Shown here one piece after another: positions 6,645 to 12,605 of a stretch of DNA of 12,605 nt; position 1 is the first letter of the stretch; each line of letters opens with the position of its first letter. The notes under the pieces were generated by a model. That model was not told where the DNA came from, did no database searches, and was given only the letters and a program-made list of their open reading frames with translations. The position numbers and the translations under genes were made by a program. The DNA is from Hyphococcus sp. (GTDB taxonomy: Bacteria; Pseudomonadota; Alphaproteobacteria; Caulobacterales; Parvularculaceae). The DNA lies in assembly GCA_021604605.1 (NCBI GenBank), contig BQJH01000059.1:1-12605 (forward strand). Direction: 5' to 3'.

Positions 6645-8817
6645 GAAAAAATTATTGTTAAGCAGCACCGCGATTGTGGGGTTAATTTATGGAACGGCAT
6701 GGGCTCAATCTGAACAAAGTAGTGTTGATCAAGCTGACAGGTTTGCCTTGGTCCAAGCCGATGTAATCACGGTTTATGCGACTCGTAACCCATTGCCTGC
6801 CTTTGATTTTCCGGGCCAAGTAACTGTCATCGAAAAAGACGTCATTGATGATTTCAATCCGTCGACAATTTCAGATATTTTTGACACCGTACCAGGCGCC
6901 GGCTTTGACGGTGGACCACGCAGAACTGGTCAGACCCCCTCGATTCGCGGGCTCTCTGGCGAGGGCGTTTTGGTTCTCTTTGACGGGGCGCGACAAAGTT
7001 TCCTGTCCGGCCATGACGGGCGGTTCTTCATTGATCCTGACTTGATTCAAACGGTTGAAGTTGTGCGCGGTCCAACTTCTGCGCTTTATGGGTCTGGCGC
7101 GCTGGGCGGCGTCATCGCGTTACGAACGATTACGGCAGCGGATATATTGGAGGATGATGAAACGGCGGGCGTAAAGGTCGGCGCCGGTTTTCAAAGCGTC
7201 AATAATGAATGGCGTGTTACCGGCACAGGCGTGTGGCGCAATGAGGCTGACACGATCGATGTGGTCAGCAATTTTACCCTTCGTGACTCTGATGGTATCA
7301 GGCTTGGAAGTGGTCTTGACCTCCCTGCAAATGATCAAATCATTTCCTCGCTCCTGAAAACTACGTTCAGACCGAACGATGATGTAACGTTTTCCGCCTC
7401 ATGGATTCGATTTGGCGGTGACAGTACAGATCCCAATAACCCGCAGGGCGCTAATGTGGCTGGGCCAGGCAATGGCGAAGTTTTTCGGGATATCGAAACC
7501 AACACGCTACAAGGCGCTTTCAATTATGCGCCCAGTTCCGATCTGATTGATCTCAATGTCATTGGGTACTACACGAAAAATTCAGTGCATGAAGATGCAG
7601 TCGATTCGACACGTCTGATTTCACGCGAAGTCAAAACAATTGGCGTCTCAATTGATAACCGCTCGAGGTTTACGTTTGGTGATACTGCAGAATTGACACT
7701 GACCTATGGCGGTGAGTTCTATCGCGATGAACAAATTGGCCGCGACAATACATCGATAGACGGAACGCGCGGCGGTGTGCCTGACGCAACCAGTCGTTTT
7801 TATGGCGCCTTTGCTCAGGCCGAATTGACTTTGGACCACCCCCTTGGCGCCCCAGGCATCTTGACCATCATTCCAGCTGTTCGTTGGGACAGGTTTGAAA
7901 ACGAAGCCGTTGGCGAACCTTCCACCAACGACGAAGCGGTGTCACCCAAAGTCGGTGTGACATACAAGCCAATTGATGAATTAATTTTCTTCGGTAATTG
8001 GTCGGAAGCTTTTCGGGCGCCATCATTTAACGAAACTTACGCGGACGGTGTCCACTTTCGTATTCCAAACTTCTCTATCCCCGGCCCGTTCGGACCATTT
8101 GGTCCACCGGCATTTGTGACAAACTTTTTCATTACAAATCCCGGCCTTGTCCCGGAACAGTCCCAAACATGGGAGGCTGGCGCCGGCGTCGACTTTGATA
8201 ACATGGTTTTCAACGGCGACAGTTTTATAGCCAAGGCGTCCTATTATGAGTCTGACGTCACCAACCTCATTGATCTGGAAGTCAATATTCCCTTCACTTG
8301 CTTTCTATCGCCTAGCGAAGTTTTACCGTTCTTCCCTCCTTGCGGCGGCGGTGAAGCCTTTGGGAATTTCAGTCGTAATGTGAATGTCACGAATGCCAAC
8401 ATCAAAGGATTTGAGTTCGAAACAAATTACGATTCTGAATATTTCTATGCACGGGCGAACTTCTCAACGATTGATGGCGTTGATGTCGACAATGGTGATT
8501 TTGTCGGTAGCCTTTCGCCTGACACTTTCTTTGTGGATACAGGTGTTAAACTGCCTTCCGTAGATTTAAGGCTCGGCGCACGGCTCACTGTTGCCAGCGC
8601 CTTTGATGAAGTCAATGACGCCGCACAGCGCCGAGATAATTACACAGTTGGTGACATTTACGCCGTGTGGGAACCATCATCCAGCCGTTTAAAAGGGCTG
8701 AGGCTGGATGTCGGCGTCGATAACATCACGGACAAAAACTACGAAGTTGTGGCCGCAGGTGTCAGTCAGCCGGGGCGAAATGTTAAAGTGGCTGTCAGCT
8801 GGCGTCGCGGATTTTGA
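6643..8817 (+). CDS. TonB-dependent outer membrane receptor, heme/hemoglobin type
   Basis: A 724-residue outer membrane receptor that would import heme or a heme protein's heme using TonB energy. A signal peptide ends at A21 (GTAWA|Q), a TonB-box-like VITVYATR follows near residues 40-50, and the plug shows VEVVRGPTSALYGSGALGG. In the barrel, FRAPS starts at 457, NPGL is at 499-502, and H471 lies between them; this FRAP-His-NPxL order is the signature of bacterial heme receptors. The protein ends in phenylalanine, as expected for barrel insertion. Between H471 and NPGL there is a Gly/Pro/Phe-rich insert (479-491), and C553 and C567 could form a disulfide in an extracellular loop. It is preceded by a Fur-like box and followed by two small genes. 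A siderophore or other substrate is less likely given the motif. Confidence 0.92.
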   Translation: MKKLLLSSTAIVGLIYGTAWAQSEQSSVDQADRFALVQADVITVYATRNPLPAFDFPGQVTVIEKDVIDDFNPSTISDIFDTVPGAGFDGGPRRTGQTPSIRGLSGEGVLVLFDGARQSFLSGHDGRFFIDPDLIQTVEVVRGPTSALYGSGALGGVIALRTITAADILEDDETAGVKVGAGFQSVNNEWRVTGTGVWRNEADTIDVVSNFTLRDSDGIRLGSGLDLPANDQIISSLLKTTFRPNDDVTFSASWIRFGGDSTDPNNPQGANVAGPGNGEVFRDIETNTLQGAFNYAPSSDLIDLNVIGYYTKNSVHEDAVDSTRLISREVKTIGVSIDNRSRFTFGDTAELTLTYGGEFYRDEQIGRDNTSIDGTRGGVPDATSRFYGAFAQAELTLDHPLGAPGILTIIPAVRWDRFENEAVGEPSTNDEAVSPKVGVTYKPIDELIFFGNWSEAFRAPSFNETYADGVHFRIPNFSIPGPFGPFGPPAFVTNFFITNPGLVPEQSQTWEAGAGVDFDNMVFNGDSFIAKASYYESDVTNLIDLEVNIPFTCFLSPSEVLPFFPPCGGGEAFGNFSRNVNVTNANIKGFEFETNYDSEYFYARANFSTIDGVDVDNGDFVGSLSPDTFFVDTGVKLPSVDLRLGARLTVASAFDEVNDAAQRRDNYTVGDIYAVWEPSSSRLKGLRLDVGVDNITDKNYEVVAAGVSQPGRNVKVAVSWRRGF

Positions 8818-8851
8818 TGGAAGAAAAGCAACGAGAATGGGAGAACGCAAT

Positions 8852-9043
8852 ATGATCATCCGGCGCGGCGAAGAAAGATCCTTACTTACCTGGCTCACCA
8901 CGCAAGAAAGAGTGCTGGCTTTATGGATTGAAGAAGTGCTCTGCGCCGCTCCTAAAAACGTTGATTTTATAAGTAAGCTTGAAGTGCACCACGCATGGCT
9001 GCTCGACCAGATCGAATATCTCACAAAGAGTAAAGTGGTGTGA
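8852..9043 (+). CDS. 63-residue protein of unknown function
   Basis: I do not recognise this protein. It is short, without signal peptide or membrane segment, and looks helical: a basic start (MIIRRGEE), an amphipathic stretch around LLTWLTTQERVLALWIEEVL, one cysteine, then LEVHHAWLLDQIEYL with two adjacent histidines. It does not resemble HemP/HmuP. ATG 8852 has GGAGAA 7 bases upstream; an ATG at 8837 is the alternative. It starts 34 bases after the heme receptor gene, and its stop overlaps the GTG of the next gene, so the three are likely one operon and the last two translationally coupled. That context is the main reason to believe it is real and connected with heme use. Confidence 0.65.
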   Translation: MIIRRGEERSLLTWLTTQERVLALWIEEVLCAAPKNVDFISKLEVHHAWLLDQIEYLTKSKVV

Positions 9044-9561
9044 CAAATAGGAAGAGTAAATCGACGATTAAAACCGCTTTCATTTTGTTGTTTGGCGCCG
9101 TTGGAATGGGATGGCTCTATTTAACCGGCGCACAGATCAATGGTGCGGAGACGCGTGATGCGTTGATTGCTGCTATTTGGAGCCACGTAGGACATGGCGT
9201 CATTTTAGCGCCATTTTTACTGGCCTACGCTTTATGGCGGGCAAGCAACAAACCGTTTCATTTTTCAGCCCCAACCTCATTGACGCACCTTAATAAGCTT
9301 ATCGGCTGGCTATTGATTGCAAGCGTTGCTTTCCTTGTTCTCAGCGGCCCCTTTGTTGTCTGGACGCACGGGTTTCCGCTCAAAGTTTTTGACTGGTTTG
9401 TTATTCAAAACCCAATCTCAAAACATCAAGCCATTCATGATCAACTGGAAGCCGCGCATGTTTCTATCGCCAAGACAATCCCATGGGTTTTGGGGGCTGA
9501 CATTTTGACCCTAGCGGTAATGACAAGTCTCAGACAGCTTCGCCGTGTTACTCAGACCTAA
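9040..9561 (+). CDS. Four-helix membrane protein, cytochrome b561-like
   Basis: A 173-residue integral membrane protein with four likely helices, at about 10-30, 45-66, 87-108 and 141-161. Histidines H49 and H52 lie in helix 2 and H133 and H140 near the start of helix 4, positions that could ligate heme b, so I read it as a distant cytochrome b561 or b-type cytochrome relative. The match is by layout, not a clear motif, and a non-heme membrane protein is possible. The start is GTG 9040, overlapping the TGA of the 63-residue protein as GTGA, with a weak AAAGAG upstream. In the operon with the heme receptor, an inner-membrane redox step for heme or iron is an attractive but unproven idea. Confidence 0.7.
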   Translation: MTNRKSKSTIKTAFILLFGAVGMGWLYLTGAQINGAETRDALIAAIWSHVGHGVILAPFLLAYALWRASNKPFHFSAPTSLTHLNKLIGWLLIASVAFLVLSGPFVVWTHGFPLKVFDWFVIQNPISKHQAIHDQLEAAHVSIAKTIPWVLGADILTLAVMTSLRQLRRVTQT

Positions 9562-9580
9562 AAACATCTAATCGTGTAAG

Positions 9581-9657
9581 TGGCGGCCCCGGCAGGACTT
9601 GAACCTGCAACCGTCGGCTTCGAAGGCCGCTACTCTATCCAATTGAGCTACGGAGCC
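9581..9657 (-). tRNA. tRNA-Arg (anticodon TCG)
   Basis: A 77-base cloverleaf including an encoded CCA. The acceptor stem GGCTCCG pairs with CGGGGCC (one G-U), the T stem is GCAGG/CCTGC and the anticodon loop CTTCGAA reads CGA codons. The anticodon stem GCGGC/GCCGA has a G27-A43 mismatch at its base. It is 33 bases downstream of a related tRNA-Arg. Confidence 0.93.
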
Positions 9658-9690
9658 CGCTGAAATGTTTCTATCGTGGTTGTTTGAGAA

Positions 9691-9767
9691 TGGCGACCCC
9701 GGCAGGACTCGAACCTGCAACATCCTGCTTAGAAGGCAGGTGCTCTATCCAGTTGAGCTACGGGGCC
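9691..9767 (-). tRNA. tRNA-Arg (anticodon TCT)
   Basis: A 77-base cloverleaf with encoded CCA. The acceptor GGCCCCG/CGGGGTC, anticodon stem CCTGC/GCAGG and T stem GCAGG/CCTGC are all complete; the anticodon loop CTTCTAA reads AGA codons. Its acceptor and T arms are nearly identical to those of the neighbouring tRNA-Arg, so the pair looks like an old duplication with changed anticodon. Confidence 0.95.
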
Positions 9768-9787
9768 GTATTTGACGGCATGGGCCG

Positions 9788-10123
9788 TTAATGGGTCCAG
9801 GGCTTGCGGCGCTGAAAGGAGAAATTATCAGAATAGGCTCTGGGCTTCATCTGCGCGACCCGTTCTGCATCCACCCGATAGGGAATGGAATGCTTCCTGG
9901 CGAAAGCTGCGGCTTCATCGCTTGTTTCAAACCACAGCCTGACCTGGCCAGACGCCATATCATCGGCGCCAGTCCACCCCATCAATGGATCAATACGGCG
10001 CGCCGTTTCAGCGCTGAATTCCATAAGCCAGGCTTTGGATTTGGCTTTGCCGGACTGCATGGCTGTTTTCGAGGGGCGATAGATACGGGCAAACATGAAA
10101 CAGGGCCTCTTCGTTTCTCTCAT
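9788..10123 (-). CDS. NDUFS4-like accessory subunit of respiratory complex I
   Basis: A 111-residue homologue of the mitochondrial 18 kDa (NDUFS4) subunit, typical of alphaproteobacteria, expected on the cytoplasmic side of NADH:quinone oxidoreductase. Diagnostic stretches are ARIYRPSKTAMQSGKAKSK, IDPLMGWTGADD, VRLWFETSDEAAAFA, the IPYRV strand and the C-terminal YSDNFSFQRRKPWTH. I chose ATG 10123, which has AAAGG about 8 bases upstream; ATG 10096 (MFARIYRP, AGAGG upstream) gives 102 residues and is the start most homologues would suggest. A longer reading into 10249 is spurious because it translates tRNA-Pro. The gene sits between tRNA-Pro and the two tRNA-Arg genes, all on the minus strand. 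Confidence 0.9.
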   Translation of the reverse strand: MRETKRPCFMFARIYRPSKTAMQSGKAKSKAWLMEFSAETARRIDPLMGWTGADDMASGQVRLWFETSDEAAAFARKHSIPYRVDAERVAQMKPRAYSDNFSFQRRKPWTH

Positions 10124-10151
10124 CTCCCCACCTTTGCAGTGAAGATCAAAA

Positions 10152-10228
<77 letters not shown>

Positions 10229-10296
10229 ACAAAAGCCAGCGCGTGACATCCTCTATCTCGCGCCGGAAGTAAAGTCCGGATTTGCTCCAGATTTAT

Positions 10297-10791
10297 TTAT
10301 TTTCGATCAAAGATCGGATGCAAGACCTTATCCCCGGGTTTGACGCCTAATTCTTCAAAAATCCCTGCATTAACCTCAAGCACTGCCAGAACCGGCGGCC
10401 CGGAGGGGATGCTTTCGAGGGAGCGCGGGGTCGTTTCCGCAGCGATGGTTAGGATCACACCCTCTTCGTCGATAAACGCCATATCGAGCGAGATCAGAGT
10501 GTTTTTCATCCACATAGCGACTGGCCGTGTCTGTTCAAAATCAAACAGCATGCCCGCGTCCTCGGCCATTGATTCGCGGTACATCAGGCCGAGCTGGCGC
10601 GTCGGGTCATCATCGGCAATCTCAACGGTGAACTGATGCTCCCCGGTTTCGGAGACGATCGTCACCTTATCCGCCGCCTTACTGGATCGATTTGCCAATC
10701 CATCGGATTGTGCACAAGCCGCGCTTGTCACAATCGTCAGCAGGAGGATGAAGTTGGTAATATTTTTTCGCAACATGGCCGATATACTCAT
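10297..10791 (-). CDS. Exported DUF192 protein
   Basis: A 164-residue protein of the DUF192 family, whose function is not established. An N-terminal hydrophobic segment (about residues 10-26) ends near SAACAQS and should direct export; the lipobox is poor because serine holds the -3 position, so ordinary signal peptidase cleavage is more likely than lipidation. The family core is clear from about residue 43: RQLGLMYRESMAEDAGMLFDF, then MWMKNTLISLDMAFID, and later VLEVNAGIFEELGVKPGD. ATG 10791 has an AGG about 8 bases upstream; ATG 10776 is an alternative. It follows the cold-shock gene by 36 bases on the same strand, a pairing I recall as common in alphaproteobacteria, so the two are probably co-transcribed. 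Confidence 0.9.
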   Translation of the reverse strand: MSISAMLRKNITNFILLLTIVTSAACAQSDGLANRSSKAADKVTIVSETGEHQFTVEIADDDPTRQLGLMYRESMAEDAGMLFDFEQTRPVAMWMKNTLISLDMAFIDEEGVILTIAAETTPRSLESIPSGPPVLAVLEVNAGIFEELGVKPGDKVLHPIFDRK

Positions 10792-10813
10792 TACTTTGCC
10801 TAACCAACTTTCC

Positions 10814-10831
10814 TTAACCAGTGCTGGTTAA
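10814..10831. repeat. 18-bp palindrome at the cold-shock/DUF192 junction
   Basis: TTAACCAG (10814-10821) and CTGGTTAA (10824-10831) are exact reverse complements around a 2-base centre. It covers the stop codon of the cold-shock gene. No T-tract follows on the minus strand and the loop would be tight, so it fits an operator or RNA-processing element better than a terminator. Confidence 0.5.
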
Positions 10832-11379
10832 TTTTCAGGATCAGGTCTTACCTCAACTGCGAGCAGGCCCTTGTGCCCCTCACCGAAAGAAACCTGAACG
10901 CGCTGACCTTGTGTTAGTTCACCCATCCCGCAATTGCGCACCGTTTCCATATGCACAAATATATCAGGCGTCCCCTCGCCGCGCGTTAAAAAGCCGAAAC
11001 CCTTTGCGCGATTGAACCATTTTACGTGAGCCCGCGCAAAGTCTCCGGCCGGCGTCTGACTGATGATGGGCGTTGCCGGCATGATCGGCGCGGTAATGCT
11101 TTCATCGAGATCAAGAAGCTTTGAAGCCTGCAAGCCCTTACTTCTGCGCACAACTTCACATTCAATCACTGCGCCTTCACGCGCAGTATCAAGACCCGCC
11201 GCTTTCAAACATGAAGAATGAATGAGGACGTCGTCTTTAATCTCGTTATCGTCAGGTATGATAAAGCCATATCCCTTGATGGGATCGAACCACTTTATCA
11301 CGCCCTTAACCGTATACGTCTCTTCTTCGGCGTCCGGCAAATCTTCTTGATCCGGCGACGTCATTACTCGATCGGCCAT
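10828..11379 (-). CDS. Double cold-shock-domain protein
   Basis: A 183-residue protein with two cold-shock domains that would bind single-stranded RNA or DNA, as an RNA chaperone or antiterminator in the cytoplasm. Domain 1 (about 22-90) has KGYGFI (35-40) and VLIHSS (50-55); domain 2 (about 114-180) has KGFGFL (125-130) and IFVHM (139-143). These are the RNP1 and RNP2 motifs, with domain 1 carrying Tyr and Leu/Ile in places normally Phe and Phe/Val. The domains are joined by a Pro/Ile-rich linker. An acidic tail of about 20 residues precedes domain 1. Two-domain proteins of this length are characteristic of alphaproteobacteria. ATG 11379 has a GGGGGG run 12-17 bases upstream, a little far. 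It is followed closely by the DUF192 gene. Confidence 0.93.
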   Translation of the reverse strand: MADRVMTSPDQEDLPDAEEETYTVKGVIKWFDPIKGYGFIIPDDNEIKDDVLIHSSCLKAAGLDTAREGAVIECEVVRRSKGLQASKLLDLDESITAPIMPATPIISQTPAGDFARAHVKWFNRAKGFGFLTRGEGTPDIFVHMETVRNCGMGELTQGQRVQVSFGEGHKGLLAVEVRPDPEN

Positions 11380-11429
11380 GCTGGTTTTGTACCCCCCAGT
11401 CGCGCGCTGAGTTCTCTCTCTTATTGTTA

Positions 11430-11458
11430 ACTATAGTCGAGAACAGTCGAAAGGTCAT
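11430..11458 (-). promoter_or_regulatory. Predicted promoter of the cold-shock gene
   Basis: On the minus strand ATGACC (11453-11458) and TATAGT (11430-11435) are 17 bases apart, giving a leader of roughly 45 bases before the ATG at 11379. The 199-base gap (11380-11578) also holds an AT-rich dyad at 11480-11498 (ACTAATT/AATTAGT) upstream of this promoter; I see no other structure in it. Confidence 0.45.
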
Positions 11459-11578
11459 TCCTTTTGGCGCAAAGAATGCACTAATTTCGATAATTAGTTT
11501 TTGAAATTCCCCAGAAAGTTGCGGTGATTAGATAACATTACGCCTGCGGACTTACGCTCGCATGCGGATTATCGATCT

Positions 11579-12031
11579 TTACGCAATTCTTTGCGACTCA
11601 AGATCCGTCATAAATTTATGGATCAGAGAGAGAAAGACATCGAAATCTGATTCGATGTTTTTGATGGATACGCCGCCTGCAGAATTTCTGTCCATCTGCA
11701 GGTAGATATCGCCGTTATCATCAGCGTATGCGCGGCCAAATTTTGTATCGTTATTAAAATCATTCAGCACTTTTAAACTGACTTCATCAGAAGACACGCC
11801 CGGCAGCCAGGTGGCGTAGGAAATGTCGCCATCAGCGCCCGCAAGCCAAATGTAAATCCGGTACTGGGCAACTTCGACGCGAATTTGATTGTCCTGCGCT
11901 TCTTGTGCGTTCAACCCCTGTGCTGTGAGCGCACGTAATATGTCTTGTCTGGACACATCGGCAGCATTTGCATTTGCGAGCGGCGCAAAAAGGATAAAAC
12001 AGGCGGCAAAAAATATGGAAATAACTCTCAT
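11579..12031 (-). CDS. Exported YbjN-domain protein
   Basis: A 150-residue protein with a signal peptide (MRVISIFFAACFILFAPLANA, cleaved near residue 23) and a single YbjN-type domain, the family of putative sensory transduction regulators and type III chaperone-like folds. Typical parts are the helix start ILRALTAQGLNAQE, a strand with YRIYIWLAGADGDISYATWLPG, the stretch VLNDFNNDTKFGRAY and a late DGDIYLQMD-like strand followed by helices. The mature protein should be periplasmic. ATG 12031 has a strong GAGGGG site 7 bases upstream. A perfect CtrA-type site lies 27 bases before the ATG, which suggests cell-cycle control. Molecular function is unknown. Confidence 0.85.
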   Translation of the reverse strand: MRVISIFFAACFILFAPLANANAADVSRQDILRALTAQGLNAQEAQDNQIRVEVAQYRIYIWLAGADGDISYATWLPGVSSDEVSLKVLNDFNNDTKFGRAYADDNGDIYLQMDRNSAGGVSIKNIESDFDVFLSLIHKFMTDLESQRIA

Positions 12032-12057
12032 GACAGACCCCTCGCAGTCGAAACACC

Positions 12058-12073
12058 GTTAACTAAACATTAA
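12058..12073 (-). promoter_or_regulatory. CtrA-type binding site upstream of the YbjN gene
   Basis: The minus strand reads TTAATGTTTAGTTAAC, an exact TTAA-N7-TTAAC. It lies inside a larger inverted repeat, CCGTTAA (12056-12062) and TTAACGG (12074-12080), and overlaps a possible -10 (TTAATT, 12072-12077) whose -35 would be TTGATT (12095-12100) at 17 bases. If that promoter is right, CtrA would repress. Confidence 0.55.
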
Positions 12074-12115
12074 TTAACGGCAAAATCGCCCTGAAATCAA
12101 TTCACACAGCCGCAT

Positions 12116-12136
12116 AAAAAGCCCCGTTTTGGCGCT
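12116..12136 (-). terminator. Probable intrinsic terminator after tRNA-Glu
   Basis: On the minus strand AGCGCC, an AAAAC loop and GGGGCT form a 6-position stem with one G-G mismatch, followed at once by TTTTT. It lies 33 bases past the tRNA 3' end and before the YbjN promoter region, a sensible place to end the tRNA transcript. Confidence 0.45.
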
Positions 12137-12168
12137 AAAATTACCGGATAGATAGGATTTTGAGGAAG

Positions 12169-12243
12169 TGGCAGGCCCTAGGGGAATCGAACCCCTCTTT
12201 CCAGGTTGAAAACCTGGCGTCCTAACCGATAGACGAAGGGCCC
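12169..12243 (-). tRNA. tRNA-Glu (anticodon TTC)
   Basis: A 75-base cloverleaf with encoded CCA. The anticodon stem CCAGG/CCTGG with loop TTTTCAA and T stem AGGGG/CCCCT are perfect. The acceptor GGGCCCT/AGGGCCT has a G1-U72 wobble at the end, and the discriminator is G. Confidence 0.95.
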
Positions 12244-12275
12244 GCAAATCGGTCGCCATTATGCGGCGAGGGCGC

Positions 12276-12305
12276 TGTATATGCGACCCTCATGGCTGGT
12301 TGCAA
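12276..12305 (-). promoter_or_regulatory. Predicted promoter of tRNA-Glu
   Basis: On the minus strand TTGCAA (12300-12305) and TATACA (12276-12281) are 18 bases apart, about 33 bases before the tRNA 5' end. It lies in the 103-base gap between recJ and the tRNA, which otherwise shows nothing clear. Confidence 0.45.
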
Positions 12306-12346
12306 GCCCTTTTAAGCGTCTGATTCTAAAAATCGACGATTGCCGG

Positions 12347-12605
12347 TTATGCGACAGCCACAGCGTCAGAAATCTGCAGCTGACCAGCATCACCGCCGCG
12401 CCAGTCATCGGTCTTTATTTTACCCGCCACATGAAAACGTTGGCCCGATTTGAGGACCTCGCCCAAAGCTTCGCCCTCCGCCCGAAAAGCGATCGCCCTC
12501 ACCTTATCTCCCGTCCCGCTGACCAGGGTCATTGAGAGGTGGTTTTGCCCGACAACTTTTAGATATTCAGCGCGCATATCTGTAAGCGCAAAGAGTGGTT
12601 CGGGA
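12347..12605 (-). CDS. recJ: Single-stranded-DNA-specific exonuclease RecJ, C-terminal end
   Basis: The frame is open to the window edge, so only the last 85 residues are visible; full RecJ is near 580-600. RecJ degrades single-stranded DNA 5' to 3' in RecF-pathway recombination and mismatch repair. The visible part is the C-terminal OB-like DNA-binding domain: PEPLFAL at the start, then VVGQNHLSMTL, VRAIAFRAEG, LGEVL, FHVAGKIKTDDWRGG and QLQISDA before the stop. This series matches alphaproteobacterial RecJ tails. The catalytic DHH and DHHA1 parts lie outside the window. An internal ATG at 12577 is not the start. Confidence 0.9.
   Translation of the reverse strand, partial: PEPLFALTDMRAEYLKVVGQNHLSMTLVSGTGDKVRAIAFRAEGEALGEVLKSGQRFHVAGKIKTDDWRGGDAGQLQISDAVAVA

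Noticed and set aside
9775..9788. ACGGC/GCCGT dyad at the end of the complex I subunit gene as terminator
   Set aside because: Five-base stem with a 4-base loop and no T-tract on the minus strand; tRNA-Arg follows directly.
10263..10279. CCGGA/TCCGG dyad after the DUF192 gene as terminator
   Set aside because: Short stem and no T-tract in the needed direction.
12074..12259. Minus-strand open frame over tRNA-Glu
   Set aside because: The stretch GFQPGKRGSIPLGPA is translated tRNA sequence; no ribosome binding site or family match.

Overview
The window looks like chromosomal DNA of a mid-GC alphaproteobacterium. The evidence is an NDUFS4-like complex I subunit, a double cold-shock-domain protein, a RecJ tail of alphaproteobacterial type, DUF6134 and DUF6607 proteins, and one perfect CtrA-type site. 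The genus cannot be fixed from the sequence; a Parvularculaceae- or Hyphomonadaceae-like marine bacterium is my guess. Coding density is high, no stretch over 200 bases lacks a gene, and I see no transposon, phage or CRISPR array.

Layout. (1) Bases 1-1326: the 3' part of mazG converges on a secreted DUF6134 protein with only 3 bases between the stops. (2) Bases 1451-5487: a plus-strand group of sulfur amino acid genes (cysteine synthase, mercaptopyruvate sulfurtransferase, a GNAT acetyltransferase with an unclear start, cystathionine beta-lyase) followed by a small PEGA lipoprotein. (3) Bases 5496-9561: a probable iron/heme locus. A DUF6607 lipoprotein gene diverges from a heme-type TonB-dependent receptor, which is followed by an unrecognised 63-residue protein and a four-helix, histidine-bearing membrane protein resembling b-type cytochromes. 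(4) Bases 9581-12605: an all-minus housekeeping stretch with recJ (partial), tRNA-Glu(TTC), a YbjN-domain protein, the double cold-shock protein, a DUF192 protein, tRNA-Pro(TGG), the complex I accessory subunit, tRNA-Arg(TCT) and tRNA-Arg(TCG).

The most notable part is the 154-base divergent control region of the heme locus (6489-6642). It holds two overlapping face-to-face promoters that share one Fur-like box, a 39-base near-perfect palindrome beside them, and an 11-bp inverted repeat that would put the receptor's ribosome binding site and start codon in a hairpin. This suggests layered control, with Fur on transcription, a second DNA-binding factor, and translational gating. The receptor, the small protein and the membrane protein lie close enough to be one operon, the last two overlapping at GTGA.

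Other regulatory points are a CtrA-type site (TTAA-N7-TTAAC) just upstream of the YbjN gene and an 18-bp palindrome over the stop codon of the cold-shock gene.
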